Source of the DNA: Stomatobaculum longum
GTDB taxonomy: Bacteria; Bacillota; Clostridia; Lachnospirales; Lachnospiraceae
Direction of reading: 5' to 3'
DNA length: 6,614 nt
Assembly (NCBI GenBank): GCA_905370385.1
Contig: CAJPKN010000088.1
Coordinates: 1 to 6,614, forward strand
Part shown: piece after piece, positions 1 through 5,953 of the stretch
Position numbering within the stretch: the first letter of the stretch is position 1
How the letters are laid out: every line of letters begins with the position of its first letter
Program-made: the position numbers and the translations under genes
The notes under the pieces: generated by a model
Database searches by the model: none
The model's input: only the letters and a program-made list of their open reading frames with translations
What the model was told of the DNA's origin: nothing

Positions 1-2
1 CT

Positions 3-308
3 AAAAAGGCGAGAAGAAATAAAGGATATAATTTTATTGATGGTTCTAAATTTGATGATTCTCTCGGGGAGAGTGGGTATGCAAATATATCCTTGATTAA
101 AGACAGAGTATCAAACGAGCGAATTGATAAAATTGATAAAAACTCCCGAATCTTAGTATACTGTGAAGTAGAAAAACGATTACAGGTAGCAGCCTGGAGA
201 TTAATTGCTATGGGATACAAATCGGTTTATATCTGCAAGGCTAGAAAATACTGCCGATGGTCTTGGGATGGTAAAGCACTCTGTGCAGAATTTGCACTTC
301 GTAAATAA
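3..308 (+). CDS. Rhodanese-like domain protein, 3' end only (5' partial)
   Basis: The frame is open from the left edge to TAA at 306-308, giving at least 101 codons; the true start is outside the window (a TTG at 93 is an unlikely internal start). The C-terminal part reads like the second half of a rhodanese (sulfurtransferase) domain. A buried strand ILVYC is followed by the loop CEVEKR, which keeps the Cys and terminal Arg of the CxxxxR active-site pattern; then come a helix with AAWRL, MGYKSVY, and a Trp-containing tail (RWSWDGK). The same blocks ([26 protein letters not shown]) occur in the lipoprotein gene at 561-1064. The Gly-Gly turn usual after the VY strand is missing (ICKARKYC instead), so it is divergent and may be a specialised or decaying copy. 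The region is clearly more AT-rich than the genes to the right. Family assignment rests on motif spacing only; activity is not shown. Confidence 0.5.
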   Translation, partial: KKARRNKGYNFIDGSKFDDSLGESGYANISLIKDRVSNERIDKIDKNSRILVYCEVEKRLQVAAWRLIAMGYKSVYICKARKYCRWSWDGKALCAEFALRK

Positions 309-465
309 GTTCGAGTCGTGAATGTTACGAGAACATGTCAATATTCTATAGTTGCGACCAATAGGTGCGCGTGGGAGACGATACCTTATTATGCTATCAA
401 CATTGCCACTTATAGCAACATTCCCTCTTTTCATAATGAATCCCTGTTCCCTTTTCCGACCAAAG

Positions 466-474
466 TGGTATACT
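466..474 (+). promoter_or_regulatory. Extended -10 promoter of the rhodanese-msrAB operon
   Basis: TGGTATACT is a TGn extended -10 element with a 5/6 match to TATAAT. No good -35 box is visible at 16-18 bases upstream (the stretch near 445-452 is TGTTCCCT), which fits an extended -10 promoter. Transcription would start near 480-482, about 80 bases before the lipoprotein start codon and right at the edge of the inverted repeat at 482-504. Seen in sequence; promoter activity is inferred. Confidence 0.5.
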
Positions 475-481
475 ATAAGTG

Positions 482-504
482 AATTTCGAACCAAATTCGA
501 AATT
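482..504 (+). promoter_or_regulatory. Operator-like perfect inverted repeat at the predicted +1
   Basis: Two 9-base arms, AATTTCGAA (482-490) and TTCGAAATT (496-504), are perfect reverse complements separated by CCAAA. Because TTCGAA is itself palindromic, the site also reads as two TTCGAA boxes repeating every 11 bases, about one helical turn. It begins 7 bases after the extended -10 box, where a bound dimeric repressor would block transcription start. There is no T-tract after it, so it is not a terminator. The regulator is not identifiable from this window. Confidence 0.5.
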
Positions 505-560
505 GATGCATCAGAGCATAAGTTTGAGAAAGCAATACGGTAAAAGGAGGAAAGAAAGCC

Positions 561-1064
561 ATGAAGAAGAGACACTACCTCCTCGCAGTTGTTGCGGCAC
601 TTGCACTGCCGCTGCTGGTATCCTGCGGGAAGAAGGCCGAGTCTGCGGAGACAAGTAAGGCAACAGAAAGTGCGGTATCGATGGCGGCTGCCGAGACAAG
701 CAGCAGTGCTTCGATGAGCACAACAGGCGAGAGCAAGGAGGAACAGGAGACCATGGGCTATCAGACAATCGATCAGGATACGGCGCGGGAGATGATGAAG
801 CAGGACGACGGTCACATCATCCTCGATGTGCGCACCAAGGAGGAGTATGACAGCGGTCACATTCCGGGTGCGGTGCTATTGCCGAACGAGGAAATCAACG
901 GAACGAGACCGGAGATGCTGAAGGATTTGGATCAGGTGATTTTAATATACTGCCGCAGTGGACATCGAGCGGGACTTGCGGCGGAGAAGTTATCCAAGCT
1001 CGGTTATCGCAAGGTCTACAACTTTGGCGGCGTCATGACATGGACGGGGGAACTGGTAAAATGA
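561..1064 (+). CDS. Rhodanese-domain lipoprotein (sulfurtransferase-like)
   Basis: A 167-residue lipoprotein. Residues 1-22 are a lipoprotein signal peptide: basic KKR start, hydrophobic core, and lipobox LVSC with Cys22 as the lipidation site. Residues 23-64 are a low-complexity Ser/Thr/Ala/Glu linker that would tether the domain to the outer face of the membrane. Residues 65-167 are one complete rhodanese domain: ILDVR (87-91), the GHIPGA motif (99-104), and the active-site loop CRSGHR (131-136) with Cys131 as the expected persulfide-carrying nucleophile, then [15 protein letters not shown]. Single-domain rhodaneses of this type move sulfane sulfur or act in thiol redox; the physiological substrate cannot be read from sequence. 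The start is set by the ribosome site AAAGGAGG (543-550), 10 bases before ATG. Its stop overlaps the next start as ATGA, so it is probably translationally coupled to msrAB. Confidence 0.9.
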   Translation: MKKRHYLLAVVAALALPLLVSCGKKAESAETSKATESAVSMAAAETSSSASMSTTGESKEEQETMGYQTIDQDTAREMMKQDDGHIILDVRTKEEYDSGHIPGAVLLPNEEINGTRPEMLKDLDQVILIYCRSGHRAGLAAEKLSKLGYRKVYNFGGVMTWTGELVK

Positions 1065-1978
1065 CCATCTATCTCGCAGGCGGATGTTTCTGGGGCTTAC
1101 AGAAGTATTTTGACCAGTTCCCGGGCGTGCGTGCGACCGAGGTGGGCTATGCAAACGGGCCGGACAGTGCTCCTACCTATCGGGAAGTCTGCGACAGCAG
1201 CGGACATGCGGAGACCGTAAAAATCGAGTATGATCCGAATAAGATTTCGCTTCGTGAGCTGTTGGATAAGTACTTTTTAGTAATCGATCCGCTCTCCGTA
1301 AACAAGCAGGGAAATGACAGGGGCATTCAGTACCGCACCGGTATTTACTATGCGGATCAGAGCCAGCTTCCGGAGATTCAGGCGGTTTATGACGAGCAGG
1401 AGGCAAAGTACGGCACGAAGCTCGCGGTCGAGCTAGCACCCATCCAAAACTTCTATTCGGCAGAGGAATACCACCAGAAGTATCTCGATAAAAATCCGGA
1501 CGGCTACTGCCACATTCCGCAGAAGATGTTTCACCTTGCGGAAGAGGAGAGCAAGGAGACGCTCCGCGAAAAAATCGGTGATCTCTCCTATGAGGTCACG
1601 CAGAACGCCGCGACCGAGCGGCCCTTTACCGGAGAGTACGATGACTTCTTTGAGAAGGGCATCTATGTCGATATCGTGAGCGGTGAGCCGCTGTTCAGCT
1701 CCCTCGATAAGTTTGATTCCGGCTGCGGCTGGCCTGCTTTTTCCAAGCCGATTGAAGGGAAGGAACTCAAGGAGACCACCGACCGATCACACGGCATGGT
1801 TCGCACGGAAGTGCGCTCCAAAGAGGGAAATTCGCACTTGGGTCATGTCTTTAACGACGGCCCCCGCGAGACTGGCGGCCTCCGCTACTGCATTAATTCC
1901 GCCTCCCTCCGCTTTATTCCCTATGATAAGCTGGAAGAAGAGGGCTACGGGGAATATAAGAAGTTATTTGAGCGTTGA
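1061..1978 (+). CDS. msrAB: Bifunctional peptide methionine sulfoxide reductase MsrA/MsrB
   Basis: A 305-residue fusion that reduces both epimers of methionine sulfoxide in proteins or as free residue. MsrA (about 1-155) has the GCFWG motif with catalytic Cys9 and the C-terminal [14 protein letters not shown] block with likely resolving Cys150. MsrB (about 170-300) has SGCGWPAF with resolving Cys222, [10 protein letters not shown], and [11 protein letters not shown] with catalytic Cys277. The CxxC zinc pairs of the zinc-binding MsrB class are not seen. I chose ATG 1061: it overlaps the lipoprotein stop (ATGA, 1061-1064), is preceded by GGGGGAA (1046-1052) at 8 bases, and starts just before the first MsrA strand as in the family. 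An in-frame ATG at 1040 would add 7 residues and lies within the upstream gene. There is no signal peptide, so the enzyme should be cytoplasmic, and thioredoxin would be the usual reductant. The gene is followed by a hairpin terminator. Confidence 0.95.
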   Translation: MTIYLAGGCFWGLQKYFDQFPGVRATEVGYANGPDSAPTYREVCDSSGHAETVKIEYDPNKISLRELLDKYFLVIDPLSVNKQGNDRGIQYRTGIYYADQSQLPEIQAVYDEQEAKYGTKLAVELAPIQNFYSAEEYHQKYLDKNPDGYCHIPQKMFHLAEEESKETLREKIGDLSYEVTQNAATERPFTGEYDDFFEKGIYVDIVSGEPLFSSLDKFDSGCGWPAFSKPIEGKELKETTDRSHGMVRTEVRSKEGNSHLGHVFNDGPRETGGLRYCINSASLRFIPYDKLEEEGYGEYKKLFER

Positions 1979-2021
1979 GTGGCAGAAAAGCAGGCGTTTG
2001 AAAGCAAATAGGTGAAATGTG

Positions 2022-2057
2022 AGCCCCCGCCGGGTCGAGAGACTTGGCGGGGGCTTT
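2022..2057 (+). terminator. Hairpin terminator after msrAB
   Basis: AGCCCCCGCC (2022-2031) pairs perfectly with GGCGGGGGCT (2046-2055). The stem continues inward through two G-T wobbles and GTC/GAC to close on a GAGA tetraloop (2037-2040), giving about 15 pairs. Only TTT follows (2055-2057), so the T-tract is short. The hairpin is very stable, and 43 bases past the msrAB stop is the expected place; release efficiency is uncertain. Confidence 0.75.
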
Positions 2058-2067
2058 GCTGTGAATC

Positions 2068-2097
2068 ATTGACAAGGTCAATCGAATAGAATACGTT
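2068..2097 (+). promoter_or_regulatory. Candidate promoter with dyad over the -35 box
   Basis: TTGACA at 2069-2074 is a consensus -35 box. At 17 bases downstream the -10 hexamer would be TACGTT (2092-2097), a poor match; TAGAAT (2087-2092) is a 5/6 match but only 12 bases away. The -35 box lies in the inverted repeat ATTGAC-AAG-GTCAAT (2068-2082), which could be an operator. It sits between the msrAB terminator and the next reading frames, where a promoter for the deacylase gene is needed. The weak -10 spacing keeps confidence low. Confidence 0.4.
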
Positions 2098-2126
2098 GAA
2101 GATACTGTGAGAAAAGGAGACATAAT

Positions 2127-2177
2127 ATGAATGTTGAGACCGAAGCGGCACTGCAAGAAGTTCGGATGATGAAATGA
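2127..2177 (+). CDS. Possible 16-residue leader peptide before the deacylase gene
   Basis: ATG at 2127 opens a 16-codon frame, MNVETEAALQEVRMMK, ending in TGA at 2175-2177. It has a strong ribosome site (AAAAGGAG, 2112-2119) 7 bases upstream, as good as any gene here. Its stop lies one base before the GGAGGAG (2179-2185) used by the deacylase gene, so ribosomes finishing it would be at the next initiation site. That layout suggests translational coupling or a leader role, but the peptide has no recognisable domain, no Pro codon and no run of one amino acid that would mark classical attenuation. It may be unimportant or the remnant of a lost gene. Confidence 0.35.
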   Translation: MNVETEAALQEVRMMK

Positions 2178-2193
2178 TGGAGGAGTTAACGAA

Positions 2194-2736
2194 TTGATTT
2201 TACAGCAGGGCAGGCCGCAGGACTGTACCGAAAGAACGGCGCGGGAACTCGCGGTCTATGATTTATTGGATCGACTGGAAATACCGTATGCGCGTGTGGA
2301 TCACACGCCCGCCGAGACCATGGAGGTCTGCGCGGCCATAGACGAGGTGTTAAACTGCCGCATTTGTAAGAACCTGTTTCTTTGCAACCGACAGCAGACC
2401 GTTTTTTATCTTTTAATGATGCCGGGGGATAAGCCTTTTAAGACCAAGGAACTATCCGCGCAGATTGGTTCCTCGAGATTAAGCTTTGCCCCGGCCGAAA
2501 AGATGGTCGAATATCTGGGACTCTTCCCGGGCTCGGTGAGTGTCATGGGGCTTATGAACGACAATGAGCAAAGGGTGCAGCTTCTCGTAGATCAAGACCT
2601 CTTTCGGGACGAGTACATCGGCTGCCATCCCTGTGTGAATACATCGTCGCTCAAATTGCGGCGTGCGGATATTTTTGAGACCTTTTTGCCAGCGGTCAAG
2701 CACAATTACCTTACCGTGGAGTTGCATGGGGGATGA
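2194..2736 (+). CDS. YbaK/ProXp-ala-type prolyl-tRNA deacylase (PrdX-like)
   Basis: A 180-residue stand-alone editing-domain protein of the YbaK/EbsC superfamily, often annotated as a prolyl-tRNA synthetase associated domain protein. Members of the ProXp-ala/PrdX branch hydrolyse alanine mischarged onto tRNA-Pro in the cytoplasm. Visible landmarks: helix 18-28 then IPYARVDHTPAETM; RICKNLFL with Lys59 as the conserved substrate-contacting lysine; PFKTKELSAQIG (81-92) then SSRLSFAP; GSVSVMGL (113-120) as the G-x-V-x-x-x-G loop; and the CHPCVNTSSLKL block (144-155), the HPxxNT signature of this branch. The start is TTG 2194, chosen because GGAGGAG (2179-2185) is 8 bases upstream and no in-frame ATG occurs before residue 43, which is inside the domain. 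A 16-codon frame lies directly upstream and a strong terminator downstream. A broader YbaK specificity (Cys-tRNA-Pro) is the main alternative. Confidence 0.85.
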   Translation: MILQQGRPQDCTERTARELAVYDLLDRLEIPYARVDHTPAETMEVCAAIDEVLNCRICKNLFLCNRQQTVFYLLMMPGDKPFKTKELSAQIGSSRLSFAPAEKMVEYLGLFPGSVSVMGLMNDNEQRVQLLVDQDLFRDEYIGCHPCVNTSSLKLRRADIFETFLPAVKHNYLTVELHGG

Positions 2737-2805
2737 AGTGCAGGGGAGTTAAGAAGACACGAGAGTTGGTTACACGGTATTGCATCTTTGAAGAGAAGAG
2801 AAGGG

Positions 2806-2839
2806 AGAGGCGGTTGCGGAAGCAGCGGCCTCTTTTTTT
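2806..2839 (+). terminator. Rho-independent terminator after the deacylase gene
   Basis: AGAGGC (2806-2811) pairs with GCCTCT (2828-2833). After one G/G mismatch the stem continues GTTGC/GCAGC (one G-T pair) and closes on a GGAA tetraloop (2818-2821). Seven T residues (2833-2839) follow directly. This is a textbook intrinsic terminator 70 bases past the deacylase stop, and it insulates the cas operon from upstream transcription. Confidence 0.9.
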
Positions 2840-3069
2840 GTGTCGGAAAAATTTGAAAAGGAAACGGGAGCGAATAATGGAGTCCGGAAATTCGGACAGG
2901 TGCTGTGGTAAAGTGAAACTATCAAAGATGAGGGCTAGAGATTGCAGTCGAGAGTTTTGAATACTGCACTGAATAGAAATGACAATTCGAAACATTGAAA
3001 AGATGATGTTACCGCACCAAATTAGACAAAATCGAGATGAGAATCAAAGCAAAAATATGCAATTGTAAC

Positions 3070-3097
3070 TTGAAATTAAGATTATAAGCGCTAAACT
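3070..3097 (+). promoter_or_regulatory. Candidate cas operon promoter
   Basis: TTGAAA (3070-3075, 5/6 to consensus) is followed after 16 bases by TAAACT (3092-3097, 4/6). It would start transcription about 25-30 bases before the cas3 start codon, leaving a short leader with the ribosome site. Overlapping alternatives exist, such as TATAAG at 3083-3088 with a poor -35, and TGGTAAAGT at 2906-2914, an extended -10 next to the dyad at 2882-2897. A promoter is expected in this gap because a strong terminator lies upstream; which hexamers are used is uncertain. Confidence 0.35.
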
Positions 3098-3130
3098 GTA
3101 AGAGAATGTTAAGAACTCCGGGAGGGAAGC

Positions 3131-5953
3131 ATGGACGTAAACAAGCTGATGCGCAGTCTTGCGGCAAAAACCAATCCGAACGACAGCGCGCAGTGGCTGC
3201 CGCTCTGGATGCACGCGCGGGACACGGCGGGAATCATGGAGAAACTCTGGAAGCATTGGCTTCCGGCTGCCGTTCGGCGGGAAATCTGCGGCGGCAGCGA
3301 GGAGGCCCTGCAGGAAAACGAAGCGCTGTTTCAAAAGGTATGTGTCTTTCTGGGGATGGCGCACGATATCGGCAAGGCAACGGCCGTGTTTCAGGCGCGC
3401 ATTCTGGAAATGTTGCCGGAGGTGCGGGAACGGCTTGCGGAAGAGGGGCTGGAAATACCAAGTTTTTCCGGGACAAAGGAAAAAGAGACAATTCCGCCAC
3501 CGTCGTTGCCACATGCTCTGGCTGGGGAATTGATTTTGCGGCGATGTGATATTAATGAGGGAATTTGTGAGATTGTAGGAGCTCACCATGGAAAACCACA
3601 GGAGAATGTAGGAGAAGATACGTTTTATGCTCACCTGTATAGTTTTCGTGGGGAGGATAAAGATGCGAAATTGTGGGATTTACTTTGGAAAGAACTTCTT
3701 CGTTATGCTTTAGAAGTAAGCGGCATTCAAGACGCAACGATTATCCCGGAACTCTCCGGCCCGCAGCGTGTTTTGCTGTCCGGACTTCTCGTCATGGCGG
3801 ACTGGGTCGCGAGCAATCAATTCTACCACCCGACCATTTCGATTGACGAGTTGGGACGGGAAGACATGTATCCCAAGCGGACTCGCAGTGCTTGGAAAAA
3901 GTTAAAGCTTCCGGCTGTCTGGTCGGCCGAGCTTGGCAGAATGGATGAGGCAGCCTTTGCGGAGAATTTTGGTTTTTCCCCCAACGAACTTCAAAAGGCA
4001 GTGCTTGAGATATCAGATGCTGTCAGCTCTCCGGGCATTCTCATTGTCGAGGCGCAGATGGGAGTCGGTAAAACCGAAGCGGCACTCGCTGCCGCCGAAA
4101 TATTTGCCGGAAAGTGCGGAAGCGGCGGGCTCTTTTTCGGCCTGCCGACACAGGCGACGGCAAACGGTATATTCCCGCGTATAAGGACTTGGGCGGAGGA
4201 ACAGGTTGCGGTTCAGGGAGAGAGCAAGGAGAAGCTCTCAATACGACTTGCACACGGCAAAGCGGAGTTGAATCAGGACTATGCCGATTTGCTGGAAGCG
4301 GGAAAGGGAGAGTTTACGGGGGAAGCGTGCATCGGTGAGGATGAAGACAAGACCCTGGTGGTACACAGCTTTTTTCGCGGCCGCAAGCAAGTATTGCTCT
4401 CCGATTTCGTGATTGCAACAGTAGACCAGATTTTGATGGCCGCGCTGAAGCAAAAACACTTGATGCTCCGGCATCTCGGCATGGCGGGAAAAATTGTGAT
4501 TATCGATGAGGTGCATGCCTACGACGCCTACATGGGCGTGTACCTGGAGCGCGCTCTCTGCTGGCTCGGTGCCTATCATGTGCCGGTGATTCTTCTCTCG
4601 GCCACTTTGCCCGCTTCAAGGCGCATCGACTTTGTGGATGCCTATTTGAACACCTCCAAGAGAGAAATACGTGAGCGCGAAAAGCGGTTTACGCAAGGAG
4701 AAGAAGCGGATTGGAGATATTCGCGCGCGTATCCGCTGCTCACCTGGACCGACGGAAAAGAGGTTCATCAAAAGGGACTGCAACTACAAAGTGCATCGCG
4801 AAGTGTGGCGATGCGACGAGTCAAAGAATCGGAGCGGATTCAAACACTGCGAGAAAAGCTGCGGGACGGCGGCTGCGCAATCGTGATATTAAGCACCATA
4901 CGGCGAGCGCAAGAGTTTGCCAAGGAAGTAAGAGAGCAGATGCCGGACGCGGAGATTATTCTCCTGCACAGTGCGTTTTTGATGCCGGACCGCGCAGCGC
5001 GTGAGCGTGAATTGTTGCAAAAACTGGGAAAACGCTCCACCAAAGCGGAACGGGATCATTTGATTGTAATCGGAACATCGGTGCTAGAGCAAAGCCTGGA
5101 CATTGACGGAGATGTGATGCTCACCGACCTTTGCCCCATGGACTTGCTCCTGCAACGCTTGGGACGCTTACACCGCCACCCGGTACATGACGCCATGCGG
5201 CCGGAACAGCTGAAGGCGGCACAATGCTATGTAATAGAGCCGGATGAAGATGTGTTTGAATCAGGAACCAGCTGCATTTACGGAGACTATCTCCTCATGA
5301 GAACCAGGAATCGTTTGCCCGATACAATCACACTGCCGACGGATATTCCGAATTTGGTGCAGGATTGCTACGACGACCGGGAACCTGATTGGGGAACCGA
5401 AGCTGAGAAGATAATGTACGGAAAAGCAAAAAAGAAAGAGGAGAATAAGACCGGACATAAAAAGACGAAGGCAGATTCTTATTGCCTCGATAAGCCCAGA
5501 AGAAGCCTTGAAAACTGGATCAGCAATGTGAAGACCAAATTGGACGAGGAGGAAGCGCAGGCGCAGGTAAGAGACTCGGAGAACAGCATCGAGGTGCTCT
5601 TATTCGTCCAAAAAGGAAATGAAGTCCACTATCTTCCCTGGCAACACGAGGGGCAGAGACTTCCGGTGGAACGTATTCCTTCTCCGGAAGAGAAACGGGA
5701 CCTGTTGCGGCAAAGTGTAAAGTTACCCGGTGCGCTTTGCCGTGAATATCAAATCAAAAAGACTCTCGATGCGCTGAAACCGATAAATGAGCTTGTGTTA
5801 TCCGGTGAGTGGAAGCACGATCCTATGTTGAGAGAGGAATCATTTCTCCTGTTGAACGAACGGTTGGAAACAGAACTTGCGGGGTTTCGCTTGTGGTACT
5901 CGGAGGAGGAAGGCCTGTTTTATGAGAAAGGAGCTGCGGATGATAAAACCTGA
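3131..5953 (+). CDS. cas3: CRISPR-associated nuclease-helicase Cas3 (type I-E)
   Basis: A complete 940-residue Cas3, the ssDNA nuclease and 3'-5' helicase recruited by Cascade to unwind and degrade target DNA. The N-terminal HD nuclease domain (about 20-235) shows all expected metal ligands: His28 (HARDTA), His78-Asp79 (GMAHDIGK), His128 (PHALAGE), His152-His153 (GAHHG) and Asp224 (VMADWVASNQ). The superfamily 2 helicase follows: Walker A MGVGKTEAAL with Lys314, FFGLPTQATANGIFPR (335-350), DEVH box at 459-462, SATLP (490-494), TSVLEQSLDID (649-659) and motif VI QRLGRLHRH (675-683). The C-terminal part (about 700-940) carries a Lys/Glu-rich linker at 764-810 before the accessory domain. Length, order and the FGLPTQATAN and MADWVASNQ signatures fit type I-E, as does the downstream cse1. 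ATG 3131 has GGAGG 5 bases upstream. The stop lies 14 bases inside cse1. Codons for residues 137-197 are noticeably more AT-rich than flanks. Confidence 0.96.
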   Translation: MDVNKLMRSLAAKTNPNDSAQWLPLWMHARDTAGIMEKLWKHWLPAAVRREICGGSEEALQENEALFQKVCVFLGMAHDIGKATAVFQARILEMLPEVRERLAEEGLEIPSFSGTKEKETIPPPSLPHALAGELILRRCDINEGICEIVGAHHGKPQENVGEDTFYAHLYSFRGEDKDAKLWDLLWKELLRYALEVSGIQDATIIPELSGPQRVLLSGLLVMADWVASNQFYHPTISIDELGREDMYPKRTRSAWKKLKLPAVWSAELGRMDEAAFAENFGFSPNELQKAVLEISDAVSSPGILIVEAQMGVGKTEAALAAAEIFAGKCGSGGLFFGLPTQATANGIFPRIRTWAEEQVAVQGESKEKLSIRLAHGKAELNQDYADLLEAGKGEFTGEACIGEDEDKTLVVHSFFRGRKQVLLSDFVIATVDQILMAALKQKHLMLRHLGMAGKIVIIDEVHAYDAYMGVYLERALCWLGAYHVPVILLSATLPASRRIDFVDAYLNTSKREIREREKRFTQGEEADWRYSRAYPLLTWTDGKEVHQKGLQLQSASRSVAMRRVKESERIQTLREKLRDGGCAIVILSTIRRAQEFAKEVREQMPDAEIILLHSAFLMPDRAARERELLQKLGKRSTKAERDHLIVIGTSVLEQSLDIDGDVMLTDLCPMDLLLQRLGRLHRHPVHDAMRPEQLKAAQCYVIEPDEDVFESGTSCIYGDYLLMRTRNRLPDTITLPTDIPNLVQDCYDDREPDWGTEAEKIMYGKAKKKEENKTGHKKTKADSYCLDKPRRSLENWISNVKTKLDEEEAQAQVRDSENSIEVLLFVQKGNEVHYLPWQHEGQRLPVERIPSPEEKRDLLRQSVKLPGALCREYQIKKTLDALKPINELVLSGEWKHDPMLREESFLLLNERLETELAGFRLWYSEEEGLFYEKGAADDKT

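Larger units (their letters stand above)
2737..3130. other. Non-coding gap between the deacylase gene and cas3
   Basis: This 394-base gap separates the housekeeping genes from the CRISPR-Cas operon. It contains a strong terminator at 2806-2839, a short dyad at 2882-2897 (GTCCG/CGGAC arms around GAAATT), a wider inverted pair TGCAGT (2943-2948) / ACTGCA (2963-2968), and an increasingly AT-rich leader before the cas3 ribosome site (GGAGG, 3121-3125, 5 bases before ATG). I see no CRISPR repeat, tRNA, transposase remnant or credible protein gene. A + strand frame across 2733-2960 runs through the terminator and is rejected. Confidence 0.7.

Noticed and set aside
352..543. + strand frame of 63 codons starting at TTG
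   Set aside because: It runs through the predicted promoter and inverted repeat, has no ribosome site and no recognisable domain.
201..860. Long - strand open frame (219 codons) across the left intergenic region and the lipoprotein gene
   Set aside because: It is antisense to the well-supported rhodanese lipoprotein, has no ribosome site seen, and its composition is that of a shadow frame.
1040..1060. Upstream ATG as the start of msrAB
   Set aside because: It adds seven residues not expected before the MsrA strand, and the ATG at 1061 has the better ribosome spacing and the ATGA overlap.
2139..2152. 14-base exact match, ACCGAAGCGGCACT, between the 16-codon frame and the Cas3 Walker A region (4073-4086), in the same reading frame (TEAAL)
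   Set aside because: There is no similarity beyond the match, and one such match in a window this size with Ala/Glu codon bias is plausible by chance.
2733..2960. + strand frame of 75 codons after the deacylase gene
   Set aside because: It passes through the strong terminator at 2806-2839 and its Arg/Lys-rich product has no recognisable family.
2984..2992. AATTCGAAA upstream of cas3 matching one arm of the dyad at 482-504
   Set aside because: Only a single arm of nine bases is present, with no second half-site, so a shared regulator is not supported.
2840..3130. Possible CRISPR repeats or array leader next to cas3
   Set aside because: No direct repeat of about 28-29 bases recurs; any array must lie outside the window.
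3044..3634. - strand frame of 196 codons over the cas3 leader and start
   Set aside because: It is antisense to the HD domain of Cas3 and shows no domain or ribosome site.
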